A stretch of DNA of 64,000 nucleotides from Mesorhizobium sp. GTDB lineage: Bacteria; Pseudomonadota; Alphaproteobacteria; Rhizobiales; Rhizobiaceae. The DNA is taken from the NCBI GenBank assembly GCA_004963905.1, contig SUGL01000034.1, forward strand, positions 1 to 64,000. Direction: 5' to 3'. Shown one piece after another: positions 8,471 through 18,441 of this stretch (position 1 is the first letter of the stretch; every line of letters begins with the position of its first letter). Under the pieces are notes generated by a model. That model was not told the DNA's origin, did not search any database, and was given only the letters and a program-made list of their open reading frames with translations. The position numbers and the translations under genes are program-made.

Positions 8471-11400
8471 ATGAAACTTGAGGGTGGAAAGATCCTGCTT
8501 TCCGCATCCGATCTGATGCGGTTCATGGGATGCCAGCACGCTACCGCGATGGACCTTCGTTACGCCAGGGGAGAACCTCTGGTGCCGGCGGAGGATTCGG
8601 AGGATGCGCAGCTTCTCCAGAAGTATGGTGATCAGCACGAGGCGACCTATCTCGCCAAATTGCGCAATGATGGCCGGCGGGTCCTCGCAATCTCGCGGGA
8701 GCTCGCTTTGCCGGTTGCGGCAGAACTGACGCGGGAAAAGCTCTTCGAGGGCGCGGACGTTATTTTTCAGGGGGCTTTCTTTGACGCGCCCTGGGGCGGT
8801 TGGTCGGATTTCCTCGTCAGGGTGGAGCGACCTTCATTGCTGGGCCCGTTTTCCTACGAAGTCATTGACACCAAGCTGAAGCGCAAGCCCGACCCCAAGC
8901 ACATCCTCCAGCTCGTCCTCTATTCTGATCTTCTGGCGCGGCTTCAGGGCACTGAACCGGAGCAGGCACACCTTGAGCTTGGTAATGGCGAGGGCTTTTC
9001 CTTTCGCCTGAACGAATACGCCTCCTATGCAAGGCACGCGCGCGAGCGGCTCGAACACTTTGTTGCCGGCCCGCCGGACACCTTACCCGAGCCACTCAGA
9101 ATGTGCAGTCTCTGCCGCTGGCGCGAACACTGCAAGGCGCATTGGGAGGAGACCGATAGCCTAGTGCTTGTGGCGGGTATCTCCAGATCCCAGCGGGATA
9201 AGCTGACGGCTGCGGGCGTGACCACGATGACTGCTCTTGGACGGCTCGGCAAACGCGTTCCGAAGCTTGCCGACAACACTTTTGCCAGGCTGAAGACACA
9301 GGCGCGTCTACAGACCGATCGGCGGGCTGGAGGCCCGCCCACTTTCGAGTTGAAGGCCTTTGATCCGCAGCGCGGAATGGCCCTTCTCCCCCGGCCGGAT
9401 CGAGGTGACCTCTTCTACGACATCGAGGGCGACCCGTTCTACGCGGACGGCCTCGAATATCTTCACGGCCTCTGGTTCGAAGACGACGGGGCTGGCGTCT
9501 TCAAGGATTTCTGGGGCCACGACCGGGCGGAAGAAAAGGAAGCCATGCGCCAGCTGATGGCGTTCTTCGCGTCGCGGCTGCGCCAGTACCCCAACGCGCA
9601 CATCTACCATTATGCAGACTATGAAGTCGCCGCGCTGCGGCGGCTGACCAGCATTCATGGGATCGGTGAATCGCTGCTTGACCAGATGCTGCGGGAAGGC
9701 CGTTTCGTCGACCTTTATCGGGTGGTTTCCGGGGGCATCATTGTCTCGGAGCCGAGGTATTCACTGAAAAACCTCGAGGTCTTCTACATGGAGGAGCGGA
9801 CAGGGGAGGTAAAGACCGCGGGCGGTAGCGTCGTGGCCTACGAGGAATGGCGAGAAAGCGGTGACCAGCACATCCTTGACGAGATCCGTGACTACAACCG
9901 GATCGACTGCATATCGACACAGAAGCTGCGGGACTGGCTCATTGCTGCCGTGCGCCCGGTCGACATGCCCTGGCGGGCAGATAAGGCGATCGCCGACGCG
10001 AAGATCTTTGATTTTGAGAAAGTCATTGTTGAACAGGCTTCGGCTGACGAGCTGCACAATCGGCTGGCTCCCGTGCGGCAGCGGTTCGGCGCCTCCTTTG
10101 CCGATCTGCTCTTTGATCTCAGCCATTTTCACCGGCGCGAAAGGAAACCGGCCTGGTGGTCGGTTTTCGACAAGATGGGTCGGGAGCCAGAAAGGCTGGT
10201 CGACGATCTGGATTGCCTTGGCGCGCTGGAGGCCATGTCGCCGGCCAAAAGCGAAGGCAATTATTGGATACGCAGCTATCGTTTCCCGGAACAGGAAAGC
10301 AAGCTCCAGTCGGGAGACTGCCACGTCGAGTTGGATGGAGTCCCCGCCCCGGCTTCCGCAGAGATCGATTTCGCCCGGAACACGGCCGAGGTCCTCTTTC
10401 CCAAGAAGTGGTTCGATGGCGCCCCGGCGGCGATCTCGCTTGTCCCTCCCGGTCCGCTGAGAACCGATGCCATCGAGAGGGCCGTGGAACGGGTGGTGGA
10501 TTCCGTCATTCGTGATGACAGGCAGTATCCAGCCGTCCTTGACCTGCTGCACCGTTCAAAGCCTCGCTTCCGCCGCGGCGACAGGACCGCAAGCATAGTC
10601 AGCCCGGATCGGGACCTTGTCGAGGAAGCTGTCACGGCCATTGTTGACATGGGTGAGACCACCTTGGTGATCCAGGGACCGCCAGGAACGGGCAAGACCT
10701 ATGTCAGCTCGCGCGCCATCCTGGATCTGGTCGGGCGTGGCAAGCGCGTCGCAGTCGCTTCGAACAGCCACAAGGCAATCGACAATCTTCTCTTTGCAGT
10801 TGCTGACAGGGCAGCCGAACTCAAGAGGCCGGTCAGCATCGCGAAGAAGAATGGCCATGCCGGCGATGAAGGCCACTACCGATCCATCTACGTGGCGACG
10901 AGCAACAATGACCGGCAGCTTTTTTCGGCATCGGTCGTTGGGGGAACAGCCTGGCTTTTCGCCAGGCCCGACTTCGAACAGGCCTTCGACTATCTGTTTG
11001 TCGACGAAGCTGGCCAGGTTTCGCTGGCGAACCTCATCGCCATGGGCACCTGCGCGAAAAACATCGTTCTTGTGGGCGACCCGATGCAGCTGCCGCAACC
11101 TGTGCAAGGCGCGCATCCGGGCGAGAGCGGTCTCTCATCGCTCGAATATCGGCTTGCCGGCCACAACACGGTTCCCCCGGATGTTGGCATATTCCTGCCC
11201 GTCACGCGCAGGATGCACCCCGATCTATGCCGGTTCGTTTCCGATACGGTTTATGATGGCAGGCTGAGATCGGACGAGGACGCGGCGAGGCAGGCCATTC
11301 TTGTTGAAGAACCCGCTTCGGGTGTTCGCCTGTGTGAAATCGTGCACTCCGGCAACAGGCAAACCTCTCCGGAAGAGATCGAAGCCATCAAGCGCGAGAT

Positions 11401-11833
11401 GTCACGTCTGTTGGGGAAGACGTTTCGCGACCGCGACGGACGGCAACGGCGAATAACGCTCGATGACGTCCTGATCGTGGCTCCCTACAACGCGCAGGTC
11501 AACGCGCTGAAAAGGGATCTCCCCGCTGGTGCTCGGATCGGAACCGTTGACAAGTTCCAGGGCCAGGAGGCACCGATCTGCCTGATCTCGATGACGAGTT
11601 CATCCTACGACGAAATTCCGCGCGGTGTTGACTTCCTGTTCAGCCTGAACCGGATCAACGTCGCTGTCTCGCGTGCGCAAGTTTTGGCGCTGGTTTTTGC
11701 GAGCCCGAAGCTCCTCGACATCCCCTGCAGCAACGTTCACGAAATGCGGCTTGTGAATACGTTGTGCGCGCTGAGGGAATATGGCCGCGATCAAAGCGGC
11801 AGTCAGACGAAAACGACCTCGCATACGGCATGA
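8471..11833 (+). CDS. TM0106-family RecB-like nuclease fused to SF1 helicase
   Basis: About 1,120 residues from ATG 8471 (GGGA upstream; the frame is open to 8372). The N-terminal third matches the TM0106-type RecB nuclease layout: LSASDLMRFMGCQH at the start, a D-T-K-L-K strand typical of the PD-(D/E)XK core, and C-S-L-C-R-W-R-E-H-C, a probable iron-sulfur cysteine cluster. The middle has YDIEGDPFY, the first acidic motif of an RNase H-like exonuclease domain. The C-terminal part is a DNA2/Upf1-type helicase with IQGPPGTGKT, FVDEAGQVS, GDPMQLPQP, DKFQGQEA and NVAVSRAQ. It probably unwinds and degrades DNA. It heads the operon that continues to 18257. Confidence 0.88.
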   Translation: MKLEGGKILLSASDLMRFMGCQHATAMDLRYARGEPLVPAEDSEDAQLLQKYGDQHEATYLAKLRNDGRRVLAISRELALPVAAELTREKLFEGADVIFQGAFFDAPWGGWSDFLVRVERPSLLGPFSYEVIDTKLKRKPDPKHILQLVLYSDLLARLQGTEPEQAHLELGNGEGFSFRLNEYASYARHARERLEHFVAGPPDTLPEPLRMCSLCRWREHCKAHWEETDSLVLVAGISRSQRDKLTAAGVTTMTALGRLGKRVPKLADNTFARLKTQARLQTDRRAGGPPTFELKAFDPQRGMALLPRPDRGDLFYDIEGDPFYADGLEYLHGLWFEDDGAGVFKDFWGHDRAEEKEAMRQLMAFFASRLRQYPNAHIYHYADYEVAALRRLTSIHGIGESLLDQMLREGRFVDLYRVVSGGIIVSEPRYSLKNLEVFYMEERTGEVKTAGGSVVAYEEWRESGDQHILDEIRDYNRIDCISTQKLRDWLIAAVRPVDMPWRADKAIADAKIFDFEKVIVEQASADELHNRLAPVRQRFGASFADLLFDLSHFHRRERKPAWWSVFDKMGREPERLVDDLDCLGALEAMSPAKSEGNYWIRSYRFPEQESKLQSGDCHVELDGVPAPASAEIDFARNTAEVLFPKKWFDGAPAAISLVPPGPLRTDAIERAVERVVDSVIRDDRQYPAVLDLLHRSKPRFRRGDRTASIVSPDRDLVEEAVTAIVDMGETTLVIQGPPGTGKTYVSSRAILDLVGRGKRVAVASNSHKAIDNLLFAVADRAAELKRPVSIAKKNGHAGDEGHYRSIYVATSNNDRQLFSASVVGGTAWLFARPDFEQAFDYLFVDEAGQVSLANLIAMGTCAKNIVLVGDPMQLPQPVQGAHPGESGLSSLEYRLAGHNTVPPDVGIFLPVTRRMHPDLCRFVSDTVYDGRLRSDEDAARQAILVEEPASGVRLCEIVHSGNRQTSPEEIEAIKREMSRLLGKTFRDRDGRQRRITLDDVLIVAPYNAQVNALKRDLPAGARIGTVDKFQGQEAPICLISMTSSSYDEIPRGVDFLFSLNRINVAVSRAQVLALVFASPKLLDIPCSNVHEMRLVNTLCALREYGRDQSGSQTKTTSHTA

Positions 11834-11891
11834 CAGGAAATGGCACCCCTACCCTTTACCTTCTGGACAGCGAAGGAAGGAGGAAGGACCG

Positions 11892-12155
11892 ATGCTCACC
11901 CGCCATGCCGAAATTCGTTGCCAGCAAAGAGGAATCAGGGCCGACGTCATCGACGCCATTCTCGCCTACGGATGCCGTCGCCGCCGCCATGGCGCGGATG
12001 TCTATTTCATGGATCACGAGGCGAAGGCACGCGCCAGGGCGGAACTGGGGTGCCAGTACGCCAAGGTCTCAGATCGCCTCGACACCTACCTCGTGATGAG
12101 CGACGGCGGGGAGATGATAACGGCCGCAAAAAGGCTTGGGCGACTGAAATTCTAG
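11892..12155 (+). CDS. Small DUF4258-like protein
   Basis: An 87-residue protein starting at ATG 11892 with a good ribosome site (AGGAAGGA, 6 bases). It begins LTRHAEIRCQQRGI, the H-A-x-x-R-xx-Q-R-G-I pattern of DUF4258 proteins, which have a RelE/BrnT-like small alpha/beta fold. It continues with a beta-rich middle and ends in basic residues. Lying between the nuclease/helicase and rmuC genes on the same strand, it may be a toxin-like or accessory nuclease subunit of the cluster. The family call is by motif only. Confidence 0.6.
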   Translation: MLTRHAEIRCQQRGIRADVIDAILAYGCRRRRHGADVYFMDHEAKARARAELGCQYAKVSDRLDTYLVMSDGGEMITAAKRLGRLKF

Positions 12156-12213
12156 GCAATTGAAATTCGAGGCGGCGGCTTTGTAACTGTTGGGGGTTGT
12201 TATCGTGTACAAT

Positions 12214-13722
12214 ATGGATTTTCCCATCATCGCGGCCATAGCTTCCGCTTTGGCATGCATCCTTTCCCTGATTGGCCTCTCCTATCTCGGCGCCAGGATC
12301 AATCGCCTAGAAGGCTTCGCCCTGGACCCGAGCCAATTCGAGCAGGGAATTCAAAAGCTGGAAGCGGTTTTCCGTGAGGACAGCCGCAATGGCCGGGAGG
12401 AACTGAACCAGTTCCTGGTGCGGCTTCTCCAGGCAATTGAAAGCCGTCTAGCAACCCTGGGGACCCAGCAAAACGAGCAGCTCGGTGCGCTGCGGAAGGA
12501 AGCGGGCGATGGCCGGACAGCGCTGGAGATCGGCCTGAAGCAAAGCACCGATGCATTTTCGGACATGCAGGCGAGGCGCCTCGGCGAGACAAACCAGGCC
12601 ATGAAGGAGCTGGCCGAGCGACTCGAAAAGGCCCACATCGAAGCGCGCAGGGATCAGAAGGACGGCCTGGAAGCAATCGCCACGCAAATCAAGACGCTGA
12701 CAGAGTCGAACGAGAAAAAGCAGGAGTCCATCCGCGAGGCGCTCAACTCAAACCTAGAGCATTTGCGAAAGGAGAACGAAGCGAAGCTCGAGCAGATGCG
12801 CCTGACGGTCGACGAAAAGCTGCAGGGGACACTTGAGAGCCGCCTCGGCGAATCCTTCAAGATCGTCAGCGACCGGCTGGAGCTGGTCCACAAAGGCCTC
12901 GGGGAAATGCAGACCTTGGCAACGGGTGTGGGCGACCTGAAGCGGGTCCTCACCAACGTGAAATCCCGTGGCGGATGGGGGGAGATGCAGCTGGAGATGA
13001 TCCTGCAGGACCTGTTGACCGTCGACCAGTATGCAAAGAATGTGCGCATCAACCCGGACTCCAACGAAGTTGTCGAGTTTGCAATCCGGCTCCCGGGCAA
13101 GAACGATGATGCTCCCGTCTTTCTGCCGATCGATGCAAAGTTCCCGCAGGAAGACTATGAGCGGCTCCTGGCCGCCCAGGATGTGGGATCATCAGCCGAA
13201 GTAGAGGCTGCCGGCCTGAGTCTCGAACGCGCCATTCGCCTGCAAGCAAAAACGATTTCGGAGAAGTATGTCCATCCGCCGCATTCGACGGATTTCGCAA
13301 TCATGTATCTTCCGACGGAAGGGCTTTTCGCGGAGGCAATTCGGCGGCCCGGTCTCGGTGGTGACATCCAGAACAAATACCGTGTGGTTCTGACCGGCCC
13401 CACCACGCTCGCCGCGCTTTTGACGAGCCTGCAGATGGGTTTTCGCACATTGGTGATCGAGAAGCGGTCGAGCGAGGTCTGGCAGGTGCTTGGTGCCGCC
13501 AAGGCTGAGTTCCGCAAGTATGGAGAAGTCTGGAACAAGCTCGGGAAACAGCTCGATACCGCCAAGAGAACGGTCGAGGATGCTGGTCGCCGCACCAGAG
13601 CATTGGAACGCAAGCTTCGCGACGTCGAGACGGTCGAGCTGCCGGATTTCGACCGAGAGCTATCTATTCCAGACACAGAAGAAGATGATGAGACTCAGGT
13701 CCCTTTGGAAGAAACCGCATGA
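12214..13722 (+). CDS. rmuC: RmuC-family DNA recombination protein
   Basis: About 502 residues from ATG 12214 (a GTG at 12205 is an alternative and has GGGGG nine bases upstream). An N-terminal membrane helix (IIAAIASALACILSLIGL) is followed by a coiled coil of about 200 residues. The conserved RmuC core then appears: SRGGWGEMQLEMIL, FLPIDAKFPQEDYERL, FAIMYLPTEGLFAEA, and VVLTGPTTLAALLTSLQMGF. RmuC limits recombination at short inverted repeats and has a predicted PD-(D/E)XK nuclease core. A chromosomal rmuC would normally be a lone housekeeping gene; here it lies inside a defence-type operon, so it is probably a dedicated paralogue. Confidence 0.9.
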   Translation: MDFPIIAAIASALACILSLIGLSYLGARINRLEGFALDPSQFEQGIQKLEAVFREDSRNGREELNQFLVRLLQAIESRLATLGTQQNEQLGALRKEAGDGRTALEIGLKQSTDAFSDMQARRLGETNQAMKELAERLEKAHIEARRDQKDGLEAIATQIKTLTESNEKKQESIREALNSNLEHLRKENEAKLEQMRLTVDEKLQGTLESRLGESFKIVSDRLELVHKGLGEMQTLATGVGDLKRVLTNVKSRGGWGEMQLEMILQDLLTVDQYAKNVRINPDSNEVVEFAIRLPGKNDDAPVFLPIDAKFPQEDYERLLAAQDVGSSAEVEAAGLSLERAIRLQAKTISEKYVHPPHSTDFAIMYLPTEGLFAEAIRRPGLGGDIQNKYRVVLTGPTTLAALLTSLQMGFRTLVIEKRSSEVWQVLGAAKAEFRKYGEVWNKLGKQLDTAKRTVEDAGRRTRALERKLRDVETVELPDFDRELSIPDTEEDDETQVPLEETA

Positions 13723-13844
13723 AGATATATGCGACGCCGGCCTAGCTCCCCCTGGATGTCGGCGAACGCATCCGTTTGCAGAGAGCCGAAAAAATAAATT
13801 AGCATGCACTCACAATCGCGCAGATGCATGGGGCTTGGATGCGC

Positions 13845-16800
13845 ATGGACCAGACAAAGAACACGATTGATATTTCCTCCTATGAAAAAGGGCAAGAGGC
13901 AGCCGCGCATCTACTGCGGAATTGGAGAAAACGCCCAAAGATCGAAGATCCCAGAGACTCGGAATTTGCTCGCGGAGCCCTCGATACAATCATTGCTCGG
14001 CTAACAGGCTCCGACGATGTTGACAGAGAAATGCGTGAGTACTCTGAGGCCGCAGCAGAGCAATTGACTTCTGCGAATAGGACAATTTACGAAATATTGC
14101 AGAATGCCGACGATCAGAAGGCCAGCTCTGTTCGATTTGCGTTTCGACGCCACGGACGCGGCGAACTGTTGATCGCGCACAACGGAGATCCGGTAGTTCT
14201 CCCAGACGTCATCGCGATGACCCTCGCATTCCTGTCCTGGAAAAGAGCTGATGCCGCAGCGAAAGGCCGATTTGGGATTGGACTTAAAACATTAAATCAA
14301 CTCGGAGCTCGGCTAGGTGTTCATTGTCCGCCATATCATTTTATGATTGAGAAAGGACGCATTAAGCAAATTGAACCGGTCCGGCAGATCCGATATCTGT
14401 TCGACGCTTCCTTGGGCGACACACTCCTTGCTCTTACCCTCGACCAAGAATTCAGCGCTGAAGATATCGATGGTTGGGTTAAGGATATCAACGCTTCACA
14501 CCTGCTGTTTCTAGACCACGTTAGAACTGTATCTCTCACCAATCTTACAACGGGTCGGTCTGATTGGGTAAGTGATCTCTTTGAAGAGCCTTTGCCCTCG
14601 GTCCAACTCGAGTTACGATCGGGCATGCGTATTGAAGCGCGACGCTCTGCGATTTCTGACCGCAATAATAGTAAACGGATCTGGAGCAAATACCAGGTGG
14701 ACTATCCAGTACCTTCGGATCTTAAGCGCGCGCACAAGGCTACAGCGGAAATCACTCCTTTGACGATTGCTGTGTCGGAGCTGTGCGAGCCGGGAATAAT
14801 TGCTGCCGGGATGGCGCTTGACTTCCGCACGGCTCTTCCAATCAGTCTCAGCGCGCAATTCGACCCGGATCTGGGTCGCAGGGGGCTGACAGAACGCAAG
14901 TGGAACAAATGGCTATTTGCACGACTTGGCGACCTTGCCGCAGCCGTAGCACAATACCGGTTCGAGCATTCGATCCCCACGGCTTGGCAGTCGATTCCAC
15001 TTATTGAAGAGAATCTCGAAGGTGATCCCTGGGTGGTAGAATGCATCGATGCGCTTATTCGGTGTGTACACGAACGAATACGGGTCAAAGCGAGAATAAA
15101 TGTCGAAGATCGTGCGTTCCGCTTGAATCAAATATCGTATGAGGCGCCCGAAATCGCAGGGCTTTTGACCGAGGCCGACAGTCGTCGTTTGTCCCCGGAT
15201 CAAGAGCCGCTGCCGATGATGGCCAGAGACTCGGCAGGTAGATATCTTCGGGTGCTGGATGATCTTGGGGATGCGCATCGCATCGAAGTGGAGCTGGCCC
15301 TTGAGCTTCTTGATCTTGATGTCGAGACGCTCGGTCCGCGGCCCACCGAATGGTTCATTTTGCTTACCGATGCTGCGATAGCTGCCGATATGGATAGCGA
15401 GCTATCGGAGCTAAAGTCTGTCGTGGCCGATGATGGTTCCAGGCACGCACCAAACGGGGCAATTCTGCTGGTGCGGCAATTGGACGAGGATAGCATTGCA
15501 GCGCGGCTCAAACTAGAAAAACGGGTGGCACCTGCTTATTTTCGCGCTACGACGCCCCGGCGGGTCCGCGAGTGGCTGAGTAATCATTGCATCTCAAATA
15601 AGTCCGCCGATCCACTGTCAATTCTTTCTGCGTTGTCGCGTCGAATCAGTGATGAGCCATTGGTTGTGGACGATGAAACGCTTTTAATGCTTCGCGGCGC
15701 GCTTCACGCCATCGATGACATCCACCAGCCCTCGCTTGCGGCAGCAATCGGGAATGTAATTGCCGTCGATGGATATGTTTACTACGAGGGCAGACGAGTT
15801 CAGCAGCCGGTCAAGCCGGCCGAATCCTACCTTCCAACGCCGATAGCGAAGGATACGCGTGGTTGGGCTGCCGCGTCAAAGACGGTCGAGCGAATCCAAT
15901 GGATCGATCCGCGCTATTCTGAAACCCTCCGTGCTGGAACTGCCGGAGAATTCGGAGCCCGGCGATTCTTCTTACTACTCGGGGCCGCGGTCGGCCCTCG
16001 CCTCATTGCCTCGGGTGAGGCCGCTCCCGAGCCGTTTTTCGATGAACAACCGATCGTACAAGCAGATGCGTTGAGGAGACTGGCGTCATCACCACCTCCG
16101 ACCTGTTTGGCGCGGGATTGGATTTCTCCTGATTTGAACCGGGTGATTGCCGATATTGTCCAGCAACCTGTCGACGGCAAACGTAGGGAACGGTCTCGAG
16201 CTCTTTTTGAGACGCTGGCACGCGAATGGGAGCAATTGGGCGAAAAGTCTGAAACGACAGCCATGTATTTTTATCGTTATTGGCGCCCCGCCGGCAACGT
16301 GCCCGCTACCTGGCTGGCGCACGCCGCTTCGGAGCCATGGCTCAGCAGCAAGTCCCGCAAGAAAGTTGCACCTAGTGAAGCAGCGATAGAGAGCCTCACC
16401 ACACGGCTCACCAGGGGGCAATCGAAGTCCCAGTATGTTTATGAACTTAATGAGAACGATTCCGGGCATCCCTTGGTCGCCGCCTTGGGGATCAAGGGTA
16501 CGCCGCCAGCGTCCGAACTGCTTGATGAACTCAGGGCGCTCAAGGAGCAGTATGGGGCACACGTCCGCGAAGAGGACGTGCGGCCGCTTTATGCGGCCCT
16601 TGCTGCGTTGATACCGCGAGACTCAGGTCAGCGCATGGGTGATCCTTCAGCAGGAGACATCCGCCATGCCTTCGATCGCGAAAATCTGCTTCTGGTAGCG
16701 GGTGAGTGGATTCGTCCGGGAAGCGCTTTTCAAGGCAAGGCTATTTTCGGAAAGCGCGGGAAGTTTGTCCCTGACCATCGGTTGCTATATCCCCTCTGGC

Positions 16801-18257
16801 ACCTACTACGCATCAAGCATCCGGAGTTCTCGGATTGCCTCGAAGTTCTAGAGGAGATCGCGAACAGCGGCTCAGATCCTACGCGCGAAGATTACGCCGT
16901 TATGGTTGATGTGTTTCGCCATCTGGCGGGTCACGTGGCTATACTAAAAACGGGAATGAAACGGCGGCTGGCACAATTACCACTTTGGACATCAAAAGGT
17001 TGGAAAAAAGCGCGGCCGCTCTACGCTGTAAATGATCGCTCTCTGGAAAATGCGCTGGGCGAACAGATTGCGTTGTGGCGCCCGAATTGCTCAGTCCAGA
17101 GCCTTGGACAGGTGCCCAGTCTTCTCGGTGTTACTTTACTGACCGATCAACAGTTCGCGATTGACCGTAAGTGCCGGCTCGAGGCTTCCAACTGGACAAC
17201 TTCGATGGTCTTTCGAAAGACTGTGGCACACCTTCAAGGGGAACTTGCCCGGAAGAACCACCGCCTATGGGAGGCCATGGATTGGAATGGGCTCCTTGGC
17301 CTGGAACTGATCCAAGCCGACCCTCTGCTAACATGCACCGTCATTGGTGGCCGAAAGGTTTCAGTTGCACGCAAGATCCACATCGAGGACGGCCGGCTTT
17401 ATTTCGCGGATGCGGACGAGCTCGGAAGTCCCGATGCCGGGGCCCGATTAGCCGCGTCGTTCTTTTCGAGTGAGCTGCCCGAAATGCTTGATTACGCTTG
17501 GTCCTATTGGTGGCGTGCTGCTGAGGAGAAAGGCCCGCCCGAAGAGCTCAATCTTGCGACAAAAATCACCGAAGAAGATTCCTTTCACGAAATGATTGCG
17601 GGCGCGAGGGCTGCCGTTGGAAAGCGTCTATTCGCCGGGGGTGCGGTGACGAAGGAGCGACGCATCGGAAAAATAAAGGCACCGCCACTACCGCCGCTCA
17701 GACGACTCAAGACATTCGAAGGCGCGACGATCGCGCGCGTCGAAGTCACCGAGGGTACGCGGAAGGTCGAACAGCAGAAGAAAGCCAGCAAGGTCTTAGT
17801 CATTGACCCCCTGAGTCCGATAGGTCAGGCCGGTCGCCAACGCCCAGCCGGTCCGGTGCAAGAATGGAACGAAGAGGAACGTGAGCGTAGGGGCTATGAA
17901 GTGCTAGCAGCGGCAATCAAGGAGATTAGCCACCAAAATCTCCAGGATTTTCGCGCCATTCGCCATGTCGGCGCCGACTCAATTGACGAGTTGAGGAGAT
18001 ATTTTGAATTGAAGGCCCATCTCGGAGATGCACCGGACGAAGTCCGGCTTGAGGCGAGCCAGTTCGAGCGCGCCGTGAGAGAAGGAACCAACTACTTTCT
18101 GGCTGTTGTGGCGGGCCTTGAGGAAGGAAAGAAAACCGAGATCAGTATATTTCCAGATCCTGTTCGGAATCTCCAGTGGCACCGCACGTCGACGATCAAA
18201 CTCTGCGGCGTTCGTTCGGGGGCTCGGAGGGCTCTGCGAATTTTGATCTCGGATTGA
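13845..18257 (+). CDS. Giant GHKL (sacsin-like) ATPase with C-terminal DUF3883-like domain
   Basis: About 1,470 residues; starts at 13824, 13839 and 13845 are all possible, and 13845 (MDQTKN) was chosen. Near residues 80-145 are the GHKL motifs: IYEILQNADDQ (N-box, Mg/ATP), IAHNGDPV, and GRFGIGLKTL (G2 box), matching the sacsin N-terminal Hsp90-like ATPase. The long middle has no recognised domain. The last 150 residues contain the phrase ELRRYFELKAH, an E-x-K strand as in DUF3883/PD-(D/E)XK-type domains often fused to such ATPases. It is the last gene of the plus-strand cluster, about 100 bases after rmuC. It could be an ATP-gated sensor that drives a nuclease; this is inference. Confidence 0.8.
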   Translation: MDQTKNTIDISSYEKGQEAAAHLLRNWRKRPKIEDPRDSEFARGALDTIIARLTGSDDVDREMREYSEAAAEQLTSANRTIYEILQNADDQKASSVRFAFRRHGRGELLIAHNGDPVVLPDVIAMTLAFLSWKRADAAAKGRFGIGLKTLNQLGARLGVHCPPYHFMIEKGRIKQIEPVRQIRYLFDASLGDTLLALTLDQEFSAEDIDGWVKDINASHLLFLDHVRTVSLTNLTTGRSDWVSDLFEEPLPSVQLELRSGMRIEARRSAISDRNNSKRIWSKYQVDYPVPSDLKRAHKATAEITPLTIAVSELCEPGIIAAGMALDFRTALPISLSAQFDPDLGRRGLTERKWNKWLFARLGDLAAAVAQYRFEHSIPTAWQSIPLIEENLEGDPWVVECIDALIRCVHERIRVKARINVEDRAFRLNQISYEAPEIAGLLTEADSRRLSPDQEPLPMMARDSAGRYLRVLDDLGDAHRIEVELALELLDLDVETLGPRPTEWFILLTDAAIAADMDSELSELKSVVADDGSRHAPNGAILLVRQLDEDSIAARLKLEKRVAPAYFRATTPRRVREWLSNHCISNKSADPLSILSALSRRISDEPLVVDDETLLMLRGALHAIDDIHQPSLAAAIGNVIAVDGYVYYEGRRVQQPVKPAESYLPTPIAKDTRGWAAASKTVERIQWIDPRYSETLRAGTAGEFGARRFFLLLGAAVGPRLIASGEAAPEPFFDEQPIVQADALRRLASSPPPTCLARDWISPDLNRVIADIVQQPVDGKRRERSRALFETLAREWEQLGEKSETTAMYFYRYWRPAGNVPATWLAHAASEPWLSSKSRKKVAPSEAAIESLTTRLTRGQSKSQYVYELNENDSGHPLVAALGIKGTPPASELLDELRALKEQYGAHVREEDVRPLYAALAALIPRDSGQRMGDPSAGDIRHAFDRENLLLVAGEWIRPGSAFQGKAIFGKRGKFVPDHRLLYPLWHLLRIKHPEFSDCLEVLEEIANSGSDPTREDYAVMVDVFRHLAGHVAILKTGMKRRLAQLPLWTSKGWKKARPLYAVNDRSLENALGEQIALWRPNCSVQSLGQVPSLLGVTLLTDQQFAIDRKCRLEASNWTTSMVFRKTVAHLQGELARKNHRLWEAMDWNGLLGLELIQADPLLTCTVIGGRKVSVARKIHIEDGRLYFADADELGSPDAGARLAASFFSSELPEMLDYAWSYWWRAAEEKGPPEELNLATKITEEDSFHEMIAGARAAVGKRLFAGGAVTKERRIGKIKAPPLPPLRRLKTFEGATIARVEVTEGTRKVEQQKKASKVLVIDPLSPIGQAGRQRPAGPVQEWNEEERERRGYEVLAAAIKEISHQNLQDFRAIRHVGADSIDELRRYFELKAHLGDAPDEVRLEASQFERAVREGTNYFLAVVAGLEEGKKTEISIFPDPVRNLQWHRTSTIKLCGVRSGARRALRILISD

Positions 18258-18441
18258 GAGAACCCGCCACAGATGCGGTTTTCTGCAGGAAGATGATCTC
18301 GGGAAGGTTTCGTGCCCGGGAAGTCGGGCTGATGACGGCTTTGGCGCTGCCGCGGCCTTATCGCAGTCGACTGCAACGTCAGCCTTTCAGGAGACAGTCG
18401 GCTTCGGATTAAATGCCACTCCAGACCCCAAGGATTTCAGC

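Noticed and set aside
9761..10552. 263-codon minus-strand frame
   Set aside because: Antisense to the nuclease/helicase gene, which has complete motifs through this stretch.
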